This document shows positions 8,594-17,363 of a DNA stretch of 45,570 nucleotides, in pieces; within the stretch, counting starts at the first letter, position 1; each line of letters starts with the position of its first letter. The stretch is taken from positions 1 through 45,570 of the forward strand of contig JAGHUD010000052.1 in the NCBI GenBank assembly GCA_018065005.1, in the 5' to 3' direction. Both the position numbers and the translations under genes were made by a program. The notes under the pieces were generated by a model. That model was not told the origin of the DNA and did no database searches. It saw only the letters and a program-made list of their open reading frames with translations. The DNA comes from Candidatus Physcousia equi (lineage in GTDB: Bacteria > Bacteroidota > Bacteroidia > Bacteroidales > Bacteroidaceae).

Positions 8594-10045
8594 ATGAGAA
8601 AATACTTCTTTCTACTTTTATTTGCTACATCTGTTTCCTACGCACAGGACATAAACAGCGACTATAAGGCATACAGAGAAGGACTCTTGAATGGATATCA
8701 AGGATTCCGTAAAGGCATACTAGATGACTATGCCAATTTCCTTGATGGCGTATGGAAAGAGTTTCAGGTATTTCGTGGCGTTAAGCGTGATGAAACGCCT
8801 AAGCCTGTAGTTGTGCCAAAGGTAGAAGAGGTACCAGTGTCTCCTGACCCTATTGTTGTTCCAGAACCAACTGTAAAACCGAAGGAAGAACCAGTCGCTC
8901 CACAGCCAGAAGAGCCAACAAAGCCCATTACTCCGATAAAGCCAACTATTGCTCCTACGCTGGATTTTTCCTTCTATGGTGTGGAAGTGAATGGCGCAAA
9001 GCTGACAACACACAAGGTGTCTTCTATTGAATCTACTTCAATATCTTCTGCATGGAGGAAATATCAGAAAGGAGATTCAAAAGATGTGATAAACTCATTG
9101 ACGCTAATATCAACATCGTTTGGTTTGAATGATTGGTTCACTTTTGAACTGGTCAGAAACTATACTGATGCTTTGTTGAAGTCTGAATCTTCATCTGACA
9201 GAATAGTTTTGCAGCATTTCTTGCTAACCCACATGGGATATGATGTGCGTATCGCAAGAACAAATAGGCAGTTGCTCCTTCTTGTTCCATTTAAGCAAAA
9301 GATGTATGAGCGTAGCTATTTGAATATTGATGGCGCTAAGTATTATGTTTTTCAAGATAATATTGCTCCTGTTTCAGAGTCATCGATGGGAATATATACC
9401 TGCGAAATACCAAACGATGCCTATAAAGGCAAGTTTGTAGATTTGGTATTTTCAAAGCAGGGTCTAAAACTGAGTAAAGGGGCTGATAAAACATGCACAC
9501 TGTCAGATGGAAGACTGCATATAACAGGAACTGTTAATAGTGGTATGATGGAGATGTTACGTCATTACCCTCAGATGGATGTTTCTTATTACGCCGAATC
9601 TAAGGTGCTACCTCTATTTCACAGGAATATTATAAACCAGTTACGACCTCAGATAACAGGAATGTCTCAAAGGCAAGCTGCTAATGCACTTTTGCATTTT
9701 GTTCAGTATGCTTTTGATTATGCTACTGATGGTGAGCAGCATGGGTATGAGAAGGTATATTTCATAGAAGAGAACTTCTATTATACTAAGAACGACTGTG
9801 AGGATCGTTCTATTTTCTATGCATTCCTCATACACAATCTTTTAGGACTCGATGTTCATTTGGTTCAATATCCAGGACATGAATGCACTGCGGTAAGTTT
9901 CACTGATTCATCAATTCATGGTGATGCCTATACTTATCGTGGGAAAACATTTGTTATTTGCGACCCTACTTTCATTGGTTCCTCCATTGGGCAGTGTATG
10001 CCGACCTATGTAAATGTAAAACCTATTGTAGAACAATGGTACTAG
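8594..10045 (+). CDS. Secreted transglutaminase-like cysteine protein
   Basis: The 483-residue product has a signal peptide (MRKYFFLLLFATSVSYA-Q), a short aromatic-charged segment (YKAYREGLLNGYQGFRKGIL), a Pro/Glu/Lys-rich linker at about 70-122, and a long C-terminal region. Near the C-terminus a transglutaminase-like triad is visible: Cys402 in KNDCEDRSIFYAF, His429 in PGHECTAVSF and Asp457 in ICDPTF, with the usual spacing. These folds act as proteases, amidases or cross-linking enzymes on protein or peptidoglycan; the substrate is unknown. The linker suggests the domain is held at a distance from the membrane or wall. It starts 19 nt after the LPP20/NTF2-like gene. This is the one member of the locus with a clear catalytic site. 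Confidence 0.8.
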   Translation: MRKYFFLLLFATSVSYAQDINSDYKAYREGLLNGYQGFRKGILDDYANFLDGVWKEFQVFRGVKRDETPKPVVVPKVEEVPVSPDPIVVPEPTVKPKEEPVAPQPEEPTKPITPIKPTIAPTLDFSFYGVEVNGAKLTTHKVSSIESTSISSAWRKYQKGDSKDVINSLTLISTSFGLNDWFTFELVRNYTDALLKSESSSDRIVLQHFLLTHMGYDVRIARTNRQLLLLVPFKQKMYERSYLNIDGAKYYVFQDNIAPVSESSMGIYTCEIPNDAYKGKFVDLVFSKQGLKLSKGADKTCTLSDGRLHITGTVNSGMMEMLRHYPQMDVSYYAESKVLPLFHRNIINQLRPQITGMSQRQAANALLHFVQYAFDYATDGEQHGYEKVYFIEENFYYTKNDCEDRSIFYAFLIHNLLGLDVHLVQYPGHECTAVSFTDSSIHGDAYTYRGKTFVICDPTFIGSSIGQCMPTYVNVKPIVEQWY

Positions 10046-10046
10046 C

Positions 10047-10412
10047 ATGAAGCATCAAAGATTACGCAAAATTAAAAACAAGAAACACAATATAATTTGT
10101 TCTATAAAGGGAAACAGAAAGAAAAAGAAAGCAAATAAGAAAAGAAGAAATTCTAGCTCCTATTTGCGTAGAACCTCTTTTAACACACAGCAACATGTGT
10201 ACAGAGGGAAATCTATCAGCCTAACAGATACAAAATCAGGAAATTCATTTCATCCAATGTTACTGTTAGAATATTCAAATGTTTATCCCTGGCCGAAGTT
10301 AGACCTTATTGATGAGATAAAGAAATTCCCAAGAGAAATGCTCATAAAAATGATATTAGTACTTGGCCGAAATAATCCAAGTCCAGAAACGCTCGGGTTG
10401 CGTGTTGGATAG
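10047..10412 (+). CDS. Small basic protein, unknown
   Basis: A 121-residue frame begins 1 nt after the transglutaminase-like stop, the same spacing as between the first two genes of the operon, which favours it being real. The first 45 residues are extremely basic (several runs of Lys/Arg) and have no signal peptide. The C-terminal half is more normal (NVYPWPKLDLIDEIKKFPRE then a hydrophobic helix) and ends at a TAG. I recognise no family. It could be a nucleic-acid-binding or membrane-associated accessory protein, or a decayed gene remnant. No terminator for this operon is obvious in the next 160 bp; the strong hairpin at 10580-10610 has its T run on the other strand. Confidence 0.5.
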   Translation: MKHQRLRKIKNKKHNIICSIKGNRKKKKANKKRRNSSSYLRRTSFNTQQHVYRGKSISLTDTKSGNSFHPMLLLEYSNVYPWPKLDLIDEIKKFPREMLIKMILVLGRNNPSPETLGLRVG

Positions 10413-10570
10413 TTTGAATCCTAATGGCCATCCTATTTCAAAGATAGCGGCTATGATGAGTAGTAACCAGTGCATGCTAACAGTTTTCTTGTGTGCTCAA
10501 ACAATGTAGTTAAGTAGTCAGTCAGATACGTCTGATACACAGCCGTCGCATCTTTCATGACGTTCTGTGC

Positions 10571-10611
10571 AAAAAAAAAATCTCCTATAATTCATGGAAC
10601 TATAGGAGATT
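10571..10611 (-). terminator. Terminator of the minus-strand GGGtGRT operon
   Basis: A 9-10 bp stem (10580-10588 with 10601-10610) with a 12-nt loop is flanked by ten A's at 10571-10580 on the plus strand. Read on the minus strand it is a stem followed by a T run, so it ends the transcript coming from 12518 leftwards, after the repeat array at 10631-10774. Confidence 0.85.
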
Positions 10612-10630
10612 GATTATTGAAGCCTTATTT

Positions 10631-10789
10631 CTTACTTCTTGTTGACTTCGTCGACAAGAGTTGTCGCTCGGCAAATTTCAAGTAAACTTGACTTCGCTCT
10701 CGCTTACTTCTTGTTGACTTCGTCGACAAGAGATGTCGCTCGGCAAATTTCAAGTAAACTTGACTTCGCTCTCGCTTACTTCTTGTTGA
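10631..10789 (-). repeat. 72-bp direct repeats carrying the gene's own stop-codon context
   Basis: Two 72-bp units (10631-10702 and 10703-10774) differ at one base (t/a near 10661/10733). A third start of the unit (10775-10789) is the very 3' end of the GGGtGRT gene. On the minus strand each unit, read in the frame of that gene, encodes ARAKSSLLEICRAT(S/T)LVDEVNKK and a TAA stop; the gene itself ends FLNKK-TAA. As 72 is a multiple of 3, reading through one stop would add exactly one 24-codon unit. Each unit contains the palindrome tcaagtaaacttga. Confidence 0.9.
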
Positions 10790-11795
10790 GGAAGAGGTCA
10801 GCTTGTACGGCGCAAGCAACGGTGCAACCTACCATAGGATTGTTACCGATGCCGAGGAAGCCCATCATCTCAACGTGAGCAGGAACAGAAGAAGAACCTG
10901 CGAACTGAGCGTCAGAGTGCATACGACCCAGAGTATCGGTCATACCGTATGAAGCAGGACCGGCTGCCATGTTGTCGGGATGGAGGGTACGGCCTGTACC
11001 GCCACCTGAAGCCACTGAGAAGTAAGCCTTGCCAGCGCGTGTGCGTTCCTTCTTATAGGTACCTGCAGTGGGGTGCTGGAAACGGGTGGGGTTGGTAGAG
11101 TTACCCGTGATGCTTACATCAACATCCTCGTGCCACATGATGGCAACACCCTCGCGAACATCATCGGCGCCATAGCAGTTCACTGCTGCGCGGGGACCGT
11201 TGCTGTAGGGAGTCTTCTTCACGATCTTGAGTTCGCCGGTGTAGTAGTCAAACTGAGTCTGCACATAGGTGAAACCGTTGATGCGGCTGATGATCATGGC
11301 AGCGTCCTTGCCCAGACCGTTGAGGATGCAGCGCAGAGGCTTGTCGGCTGGTCTTGACTTGTTGGCCATCTGAGCAATCTTGATGGCACCTTCTGCTGCA
11401 GCAAATGACTCGTGGCCTGCGAGGAAAGCGAAGCACTTGGTTTCGGGAGAGAGCAGACGAGCGCCCAGTTCACCATGGCCAATACCTACCTTACGGTCGT
11501 CGGCAACAGAACCGGGAATGCAGAAGCTCTGCAGACCCTCACCAATATAGTTGGCTGCCTCAACAGCGTCCTTTGCCTTCTCCTTGAGGGCGATGGCTGT
11601 GCCAACAACGTAAGCCCACTTAGCGTTCTCGAAGCAGATCATCTGGGTCTCCTCGCAAGTCTTGTAGGGATCCAGACCAGCTGCCTCACAAATTTCGTTC
11701 GCCTCCTCGATAGAAGCGATGCCGTGCTTATTCAAACATGCAAGGATCTGTGCAATGCGACGATCCTGACTTTCAAATTTTACTTCACGTATCAT
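10776..11795 (-). CDS. GGGtGRT family protein
   Basis: The 339-residue product contains FSVASGGGTGRTLHPDNMA, the signature that names the GGGtGRT family, along with conserved stretches such as GHGELGARLLSPETKCFAFLAGHESFAAAEG and ILNGLGKDAAMIISRI. There is no signal peptide, so it is cytoplasmic. The biochemical role of the family is not established as far as I know. It is usually encoded next to a NifU-like iron-sulfur scaffold protein, as here (21 nt downstream of that gene), which points to a linked job in metal-cluster or cofactor handling. The start ATG at 11795 is preceded on the minus strand by AGGAGG about 10 nt upstream, an unusually strong Shine-Dalgarno for a Bacteroidetes gene. The stop lies at the edge of a 72-bp repeat array. 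Confidence 0.9.
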   Translation of the reverse strand: MIREVKFESQDRRIAQILACLNKHGIASIEEANEICEAAGLDPYKTCEETQMICFENAKWAYVVGTAIALKEKAKDAVEAANYIGEGLQSFCIPGSVADDRKVGIGHGELGARLLSPETKCFAFLAGHESFAAAEGAIKIAQMANKSRPADKPLRCILNGLGKDAAMIISRINGFTYVQTQFDYYTGELKIVKKTPYSNGPRAAVNCYGADDVREGVAIMWHEDVDVSITGNSTNPTRFQHPTAGTYKKERTRAGKAYFSVASGGGTGRTLHPDNMAAGPASYGMTDTLGRMHSDAQFAGSSSVPAHVEMMGFLGIGNNPMVGCTVACAVQADLFLNKK

Positions 11796-11816
11796 AGTAT
11801 GTGTTCCTCCTATTAT

Positions 11817-12518
11817 TTAATCCTTGCGGGGGTCGATTGACTTAACGGCACCGTCTTCAGCCTTTGTGCGGCCGTAGGTACCTGTAACACTCTTGAGAGC
11901 CTCGTCGGCAGGAACGCCCTTCTTGATAGCATCCATGAACTTGCCCATGTGAACGAACTCGTAGCCGCAAACCTGGTCGTCGGCATCCAGGAACATCTTG
12001 GTGATGTAGCCCTCGGTGAGCTGCAGGTAACGGGTGCCCTTCACCTTTGTGCCATAGAGCGTACCGGTTTGAGAAATGAGGCCCTTACCGAGGTCCTCGA
12101 GACCAGCACCAATCATCAAGCCGCCTTCTGAGAATGCAGACTGGGTGCGTCCGTAGACAATCTGAAGGAAGAGTTCGCGCATGGCGGTGTTGATAGCGTC
12201 ACAAACGAGGTCGGTGTTGAGCGCCTCGAGGATGGTCTTGCCGGGCAGAATCTCGCTTGCCATGGCAGCAGAGTGGGTCATACCAGAGCAGCCGATGGTC
12301 TCAACGAGAGCTTCCTCAATGACACCTTCCTTGACGTTGAGCGTGAGCTTGCAGGCACCCTGCTGGGGAGCACACCAACCGATACCGTGTGTCAGACCGC
12401 TGATGTCCTTAATCTCTTTTGCCTGAGCCCACTTGCCTTCTTCGGGGATGGGAGCAGGTCCATGGTTGGGGCCTTTTGCCACGCAACACATGTTCTGTAC
12501 TTCGTGTGAATAAACCAT
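11817..12518 (-). CDS. NifU-like iron-sulfur cluster assembly scaffold protein (GGGtGRT partner)
   Basis: The 233-residue product has a NifU N-terminal-like core. Cysteines lie at GWCAPQQGACKLTL and in VETIGCSGMTHSAAMASEIL, where the G-C-x-A/G pattern of IscU/NifU scaffolds is visible, followed by GKTILEALNTD. The N-terminus carries a further CC pair (VQNMCCVAKG). The C-terminal about 80 residues, with GTRYLQLTEGYITKMF, are not part of the classical IscU fold and seem specific to this version. It is the first gene of a two-gene minus-strand unit with the GGGtGRT protein. A good promoter lies 47-77 nt upstream of the start. Assignment as a scaffold rests on family likeness; its client protein is unknown. 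Confidence 0.85.
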   Translation of the reverse strand: MVYSHEVQNMCCVAKGPNHGPAPIPEEGKWAQAKEIKDISGLTHGIGWCAPQQGACKLTLNVKEGVIEEALVETIGCSGMTHSAAMASEILPGKTILEALNTDLVCDAINTAMRELFLQIVYGRTQSAFSEGGLMIGAGLEDLGKGLISQTGTLYGTKVKGTRYLQLTEGYITKMFLDADDQVCGYEFVHMGKFMDAIKKGVPADEALKSVTGTYGRTKAEDGAVKSIDPRKD

Positions 12519-12564
12519 AATAATTTTTGTATTAAAATAGGCTAAGTTGAACTATTTCTTTCTG

Positions 12565-12595
12565 CAAAAATACTCATTAAATAGTATTTATGCAA
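12565..12595 (-). promoter_or_regulatory. Promoter for the NifU-like/GGGtGRT operon
   Basis: On the minus strand a TTG (12595-12593) is followed after 20 nt by TATTTTTG (12572-12565), matching the Bacteroidetes TTTG-N19-21-TAnnTTTG promoter. The start codon at 12518 leaves a leader of about 40 nt. Confidence 0.7.
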
Positions 12596-12667
12596 CAGTT
12601 TTCCTGTTTTTTTGTAGCGCGAGCACAAAAAAACACTGACAAGGGGTCTTTTTTCATGTATTTTGTT

Positions 12668-12675
12668 TATCTTTG
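12668..12675 (+). promoter_or_regulatory. Probable -7 element for the DMP19 gene
   Basis: TATCTTTG followed by C matches the Bacteroidetes -7 box. The upstream TTTG element is weak. The predicted leader to the ATG at 12783 is about 100 nt. Confidence 0.55.
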
Positions 12676-12782
12676 CATTAGTAAGTGTGTTCATAATTAT
12701 TTTATCCGTGATAAGCACGCGAGAAATGTCATAATGACCCGAACCACTTGTTGCGTTTATAATATAATATGTCAACTGCATT

Positions 12783-13286
12783 ATGAAGATAGAGATAACA
12801 GATGCCGCATTGAGAGAAGCTGCAAAAGGCGGTATGGACGCCTTCGTCGAATTGTTCCGCAAGCGCATTCTCAACGCCATTGGCGGCGAGCTGAATGCAG
12901 AAACGATGCCGCTGCTGAATCCCGACCAGATCACCTTGCTTGCCTATTGCATCGTGCGTGAGGAAGTGATGGATGGCGGTTTTGTGCAGCTCATTCATAA
13001 TGGATACGGACCATTCATCTTCCTCAATCCATTTGCCAAAGCCATGCGTCTGTGGGGAGCCAGAGAATTTCAGAATATCATATACGACGGGCGACGGCTC
13101 TACGAGCAGCACCATGAAACCTTGGAAGCCGATTGCAGCGACGAGGAGTTTATGGCGCTCTTTGAGCAATACCCCGAATTTGACGACCTTGATGATGCCT
13201 TCATCGAGATGGAAGAAGAGGTGACGGAACAGGTGGCTCGCTACATAGATGAGCACATCGAGCATTTTGCGGAAATTGTGGAATGA
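12783..13286 (+). CDS. DMP19-family (DUF4375-like) protein
   Basis: The 167-residue acidic cytoplasmic protein has the features of the DMP19/DUF4375 family: LLNPDQITLLAYCIVREEVMDGGFVQLIHNGYG, where a helix and a GG-F-x-Q-x-x-x-N-G-Y motif form the core, followed by AKAMRLWGAREFQNII. The C-terminus is very rich in Asp/Glu (about 115-165), like the DNA-mimic proteins for which the family was named. Whether this one mimics DNA is not known. The start is the first ATG after a good promoter element. It is followed by 120 bp with a 24-bp direct repeat and then smpB. Confidence 0.8.
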   Translation: MKIEITDAALREAAKGGMDAFVELFRKRILNAIGGELNAETMPLLNPDQITLLAYCIVREEVMDGGFVQLIHNGYGPFIFLNPFAKAMRLWGAREFQNIIYDGRRLYEQHHETLEADCSDEEFMALFEQYPEFDDLDDAFIEMEEEVTEQVARYIDEHIEHFAEIVE

Positions 13287-13336
13287 GCGGTTTCACAATG
13301 CTGAGATTCTGATAAAGAACGCATCAGGGACGCAGG

Positions 13337-13384
13337 TATTTCACACAACAAGGATTCGGATATTTCACGCAACAAGGATTTAGG
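13337..13384. repeat. Two copies of a 24-bp direct repeat between the DMP19 gene and smpB
   Basis: Units 13337-13360 and 13361-13384 share the core tatttcac[a/g]caacaaggatt. They lie immediately upstream of the smpB start region. No hairpin was seen. Confidence 0.8.
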
Positions 13385-13407
13385 TAAACAATATACGCCA
13401 AACGAAT

Positions 13408-13884
13408 ATGGCAAAGAAAGAGATAAAGAAGAATTACGCTATACAGATAAAGAACAAGCGTGCAGAGTTTGACTATTTGCTGCTTGACCAATACACGGCA
13501 GGCATCGTGCTGACCGGAACAGAGATCAAGAGTATCCGTCAGGGAAAAGCTTCGCTCGTGGACACCTTCTGCTATATCCGCAATGGTGAGGTGTGGGTAA
13601 AAAATATGTACATCTCGCATTACAAGGAAGGCTCCTACAACAACCACGTCGAACGGCGCGACCGTAAGTTGCTGCTGAACAAGCGTGAGATTCGCAAGCT
13701 GCTCACGGGCGAGAAGACACCTGGCTTCAGCATTGTCCCGACGTTGCTTTTCGTGAACGAGAAGGGTCTTGCCAAGCTGGACATCTTTCTTTGTCGAGGC
13801 AAGCGCGAATATGATAAGCGGCAGACGCTGAAAGAGAAACAAGATCGTCGCGAGATGGATCGTCACTTTAAGAAGAACTATTAG
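13408..13884 (+). CDS. smpB: SsrA-binding protein SmpB
   Basis: The 158-residue product matches SmpB along its length: [18 protein letters not shown] at the start, the core [39 protein letters not shown], and the basic tail [19 protein letters not shown] that becomes helical in the ribosome. SmpB binds tmRNA and brings it to stalled ribosomes for trans-translation. No tmRNA gene is visible in this window. The gene lies 21 nt upstream of metH, an arrangement that suggests co-transcription. Confidence 0.97.
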   Translation: MAKKEIKKNYAIQIKNKRAEFDYLLLDQYTAGIVLTGTEIKSIRQGKASLVDTFCYIRNGEVWVKNMYISHYKEGSYNNHVERRDRKLLLNKREIRKLLTGEKTPGFSIVPTLLFVNEKGLAKLDIFLCRGKREYDKRQTLKEKQDRREMDRHFKKNY

Positions 13885-13905
13885 AGCAAAGGCTGCGCAG
13901 ACATA

Positions 13906-16680
13906 ATGAAAAAGATACAGGACTGCATAAAGGAAAGGATACTGCGCCTTGACGGTGCCATGGGAACGATGATTCAGACCTACGGATTGTGTGAGGCAGA
14001 CTTTCGAGGAGAGCGTTTCAAAGACTGCAAGGGGCAGATGATGGGCAACAACGATTTGCTGGTATTGACGCGCCCCGACGTGATTGAGGATATTCATCGC
14101 AAATATCTGGAAGCAGGTGCCGACATCATCACTGCCAACACTTTTTCGGCGCAACGCATCTCGATGGCAGACTACCATTGCGAAGAATTGGTGGAGGAGA
14201 TCAACCGAGAGGCTGTTCGTCTGGCACGCAAGGCAGCCGACGCCTACTCTACATCAGACAAGCCCCGCTTTGTTGTAGCTACGGTTGGTCCCACGAACAA
14301 GACCTGCTCGATAAGTCCAGACATCAACAACCCCGCCTACCGTGCCATCACCTACGACGAACTGTGCGCAGCCTACGAGGAGCAGTTGAAAGTTCTCCTT
14401 GAACATGGTGTGGATGCCATCCTCTTCGAGACAGTTTTCGACACGCTTAACCTCAAGGCAGGTCTCAAGGCGTTTGAGGAAGCATCAAAAGCCACGGCAG
14501 TCGACGTCCCGTTGATGATAAGCATCACCGTGAACGATAAGCAGGGACGCACACTCTCCGGGCAGACCATCGAGGCGCTTTGGGCAAGTATCAGCCACGC
14601 CCCTGTTTTCTCCATCGGACTGAACTGCTCTTTTGGAGCGCATGACATGCTGCCTTGTCTGCGCACGCTTGCAGCAATAGCACCCTGCTACATCACCGCG
14701 CACCCAAATGCTGGATTGCCCAACGAGCTTGGCACGTACGACCAGACGCCCGAGATGATGCGCGACGAGATGCGTTCTTTTGTTCAAGAAGGTCTTGTGA
14801 ATATCATTGGCGGCTGCTGTGGAACGACACCAGAGCACATCAGCGCCATGGAAACGCTTGTCGATGCAGCGCAAGCAGAAGCTTCTGGCGCGCAGCCTCA
14901 CAAGCCAATCCGACAAGCATCAGAGATGTGGCTTTGTGGGCTTGAACTGCTGAAGGTGACGCCCGAAGTCGGTTTTGTCAACGTTGGTGAACGTTGCAAC
15001 GTTGCCGGCAGCAAAAAGTTTTTACGACTCATCGGAGAAAAACGCTACGAAGAAGCACTTAGCATTGCCCGCAAACAGGTGGAGGACGGAGCGTTGGTTC
15101 TTGACGTGAACATGGACGACGGACTTCTGGATGCGAAAGAGGAGATGAGCACATTCCTCCATCTCATTGCTTCCGACCCAGACATCTGCCGTGTGCCCAT
15201 CATGGTGGACTCCAGCAACTGGGACGTGGTCAAGGCAGGTTTGAAGTGCTTGCAAGGCAAGGGCATCGTGAACAGTATTTCGCTGAAAGAAGGCGAGGAG
15301 ATCTTTCTACAGCATGCGCGCGAAGTCCGTTCGCTCGGGGCTGCCGTCATTGTGATGGCCTTTGACGAGGACGGACAAGCAACCACCTATGAGCGTCGAT
15401 GCGCAGTTTGCGAACGTGCCTACCGCTTGCTCGTCCATGAGGTGGGATTTGCCCCATGCGATATCATCTTCGACCCCAATATTCTTGCCGTAGCAACGGG
15501 GCTGCCTGAGCACGACGCCTACGCCTACGATTTCCTGCGCAGCATTTCTTGGATACGCCAACATTTGCCCGGAGCTCATGTGAGCGGCGGCGTGTCCAAT
15601 CTGTCATTCGCGTTCCGTGGCAACAACTACATGCGCGAAGCCATGCATGCCGTTTTTCTCTATCATGCTCGGCGTGAAGGCATGGACTTTGGCATTGTCA
15701 ATCCTGCCTCAAAGGTGATGTATGCCGACATACCTCAAGAGCACCTGAGCATCATTGAAGACGTGATGCTGCGTCCTTCGAGCGAGGCGAGTGAGCGCCT
15801 CATCGCATTGGCAACGAAGTTGAACGAAGAAAAACAAAATGCTTCGGAAAACACACAACACGAAGCTGCAAACAACCAACAGTCATCCACCACAACATCC
15901 GTTTCCGACCGCCTCATCGAAGCCCTTCGCAGAGGAGTTGGAGAGCATTTGGAAGCCGACTTGCAGGAGGCGCTCAAAGAGTATCCTTCGCCCGTTTCCA
16001 TCATAGAAGGTCCTCTCATGGAAGGGATGAATCTCGTGGGCAGGCTCTTTGGCGAAGGCAAGATGTTCCTCCCACAGGTGGTGAAGACAGCGCGAACGAT
16101 GAAGCAGGCAGTGGGCATACTCGAACCGTATATCAATGCCTTGGCGGAGTCATCCGAAACAACCAGCAAGCGTCCGAAAGCATTGCTTGCCACGGTGAAA
16201 GGCGACGTGCACGACATAGGAAAAAATATCGTGTCCGTCGTGATGGCTTGCAATGGCTATGACATCATTGATTTGGGAGTCATGACACCCACCGAACTCA
16301 TCGTGAGCAAAACGCTTGAACTGCAACCCGACGTGATTGGTTTGAGCGGACTCATCACACCCAGTCTGGAAGAGATGGTTCATGTGGTGGCAGAACTGCG
16401 ACGTGCAGGCATTGACGTTCCGGTAATGATCGGCGGAGCCACAACCAGCCCCAAGCACACAGCGCTCAAAATTGCACCTGTTTATGGCGGTCCCGTGATT
16501 TGGGTGAAAGATGCTTCGCAGAATGCACCTGTCGCTGCTCGTTTTCTGAATCCGCACACCGCCTCGCAAGCATTCACCGAACTCCGCCAAGAGCAATCCA
16601 ATCTCCGTGACGATGCTACTTCCACCCGTGACCTACTCTCGCTTGACGAAGCAAGACGACGAAAGCCTAATTTGTTTTAG
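13906..16680 (+). CDS. metH: Cobalamin-dependent methionine synthase, lacking the activation domain
   Basis: The 924-residue product carries three of the four MetH modules. The homocysteine module is at 1-325 ([12 protein letters not shown], zinc ligands Cys241 in GLNCSFG and Cys304/305 in GGCCGTT). The methyl-THF module is at about 350-640 ([34 protein letters not shown]). The cobalamin module is at about 680-905, with the lower-ligand motif D767-x-H769-x-x-G772, then GLSGLI and IGGATTS. The classical enzyme has about 1,230 residues; this one stops at [14 protein letters not shown], just where the AdoMet-binding reactivation module should begin. That module is encoded separately at 22728-23636. 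It transfers a methyl group from 5-methyl-THF to homocysteine. Residues about 650-675 are a Gln/Asn/Thr-rich linker. The downstream folate gene starts 3 nt after the stop. Confidence 0.97.
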   Translation: MKKIQDCIKERILRLDGAMGTMIQTYGLCEADFRGERFKDCKGQMMGNNDLLVLTRPDVIEDIHRKYLEAGADIITANTFSAQRISMADYHCEELVEEINREAVRLARKAADAYSTSDKPRFVVATVGPTNKTCSISPDINNPAYRAITYDELCAAYEEQLKVLLEHGVDAILFETVFDTLNLKAGLKAFEEASKATAVDVPLMISITVNDKQGRTLSGQTIEALWASISHAPVFSIGLNCSFGAHDMLPCLRTLAAIAPCYITAHPNAGLPNELGTYDQTPEMMRDEMRSFVQEGLVNIIGGCCGTTPEHISAMETLVDAAQAEASGAQPHKPIRQASEMWLCGLELLKVTPEVGFVNVGERCNVAGSKKFLRLIGEKRYEEALSIARKQVEDGALVLDVNMDDGLLDAKEEMSTFLHLIASDPDICRVPIMVDSSNWDVVKAGLKCLQGKGIVNSISLKEGEEIFLQHAREVRSLGAAVIVMAFDEDGQATTYERRCAVCERAYRLLVHEVGFAPCDIIFDPNILAVATGLPEHDAYAYDFLRSISWIRQHLPGAHVSGGVSNLSFAFRGNNYMREAMHAVFLYHARREGMDFGIVNPASKVMYADIPQEHLSIIEDVMLRPSSEASERLIALATKLNEEKQNASENTQHEAANNQQSSTTTSVSDRLIEALRRGVGEHLEADLQEALKEYPSPVSIIEGPLMEGMNLVGRLFGEGKMFLPQVVKTARTMKQAVGILEPYINALAESSETTSKRPKALLATVKGDVHDIGKNIVSVVMACNGYDIIDLGVMTPTELIVSKTLELQPDVIGLSGLITPSLEEMVHVVAELRRAGIDVPVMIGGATTSPKHTALKIAPVYGGPVIWVKDASQNAPVAARFLNPHTASQAFTELRQEQSNLRDDATSTRDLLSLDEARRRKPNLF

Positions 16681-16683
16681 TAG

Positions 16684-17247
16684 ATGACAAAACAGGAACT
16701 TCGAAGAGAGATTCGCAATCGCAAAACTGCCATGACTGCCACCATGCGCAGCACCCAGTCGCGCAAGGTGTGTGAGCGAGTGCTGCAGCATCCACGCTGG
16801 GAAGCAGCTCACACCATTCTTCTCTATCATGCTCTGCCCGACGAGATCGACACCACCTTGCTCATCGAACGAGCAGGAACAAAACGACTGCTCTTGCCTG
16901 TGGTCAAAGGTGAGGAATTGGAACTTCGTGAGTTCGCTCATAAATTGCACGTGGGACCTTTCGGCATCCTCGAACCCTCAGAGGGAAGCTGGGTAGAGGA
17001 CTACCAAAGCATCGACTTGTTGATTGTGCCCGGAATGGCTTTTGACAACGAAGGACATCGTCTGGGACGTGGCAAAGGCTACTACGACAAATTCTTTGCG
17101 AAAATGGAGAAATCATCACACGCCCTCCAAACACCGTCGGCGTGTGCGCACCACTATAAAATAGGAATATGCTTTGACTTCCAACACGTGGAAGCTGTAC
17201 CATCCGAACCGCACGACGTGCTCATGGACGAAGTTATCTGCGGATAA
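16684..17247 (+). CDS. 5-formyltetrahydrofolate cyclo-ligase
   Basis: The 187-residue product shows the family signature LGRGKGYYDKFF (about 129-140), with TKQELRREIRNRK at the N-terminus and IDLLIVPGMAFDNEGHRLG before the signature. The enzyme converts 5-formyl-THF to 5,10-methenyl-THF with ATP and so returns stored folate to the one-carbon pool. It starts 3 nt after metH, which uses a related folate, so the pair is likely translated from one mRNA. Residues about 143-157 (KSSHALQTPSACAHH) look like a small insertion. No terminator is clear; a short repeat of hairpin-forming DNA follows. Confidence 0.93.
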   Translation: MTKQELRREIRNRKTAMTATMRSTQSRKVCERVLQHPRWEAAHTILLYHALPDEIDTTLLIERAGTKRLLLPVVKGEELELREFAHKLHVGPFGILEPSEGSWVEDYQSIDLLIVPGMAFDNEGHRLGRGKGYYDKFFAKMEKSSHALQTPSACAHHYKIGICFDFQHVEAVPSEPHDVLMDEVICG

Positions 17248-17255
17248 GGTAATTG

Positions 17256-17314
17256 GCGGACGTAGAAATCTACGAATCAAGTAGCTGCGGACGTAGAAAT
17301 CTACGAATCAAGTA
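17256..17314. repeat. Two copies of a 28-bp repeat at 31-bp spacing, each with a short palindrome
   Basis: 17256-17283 and 17287-17314 are identical over 28 bp and contain cgtagaaatctacg, which can fold as a 5-bp stem. They lie between the converging folate gene and dciA. Confidence 0.85.
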
Positions 17315-17363
17315 ACTGCGAAACGGAGTCATCTGCAGACGTGGTCCCCTGCTGATAAGTTAA

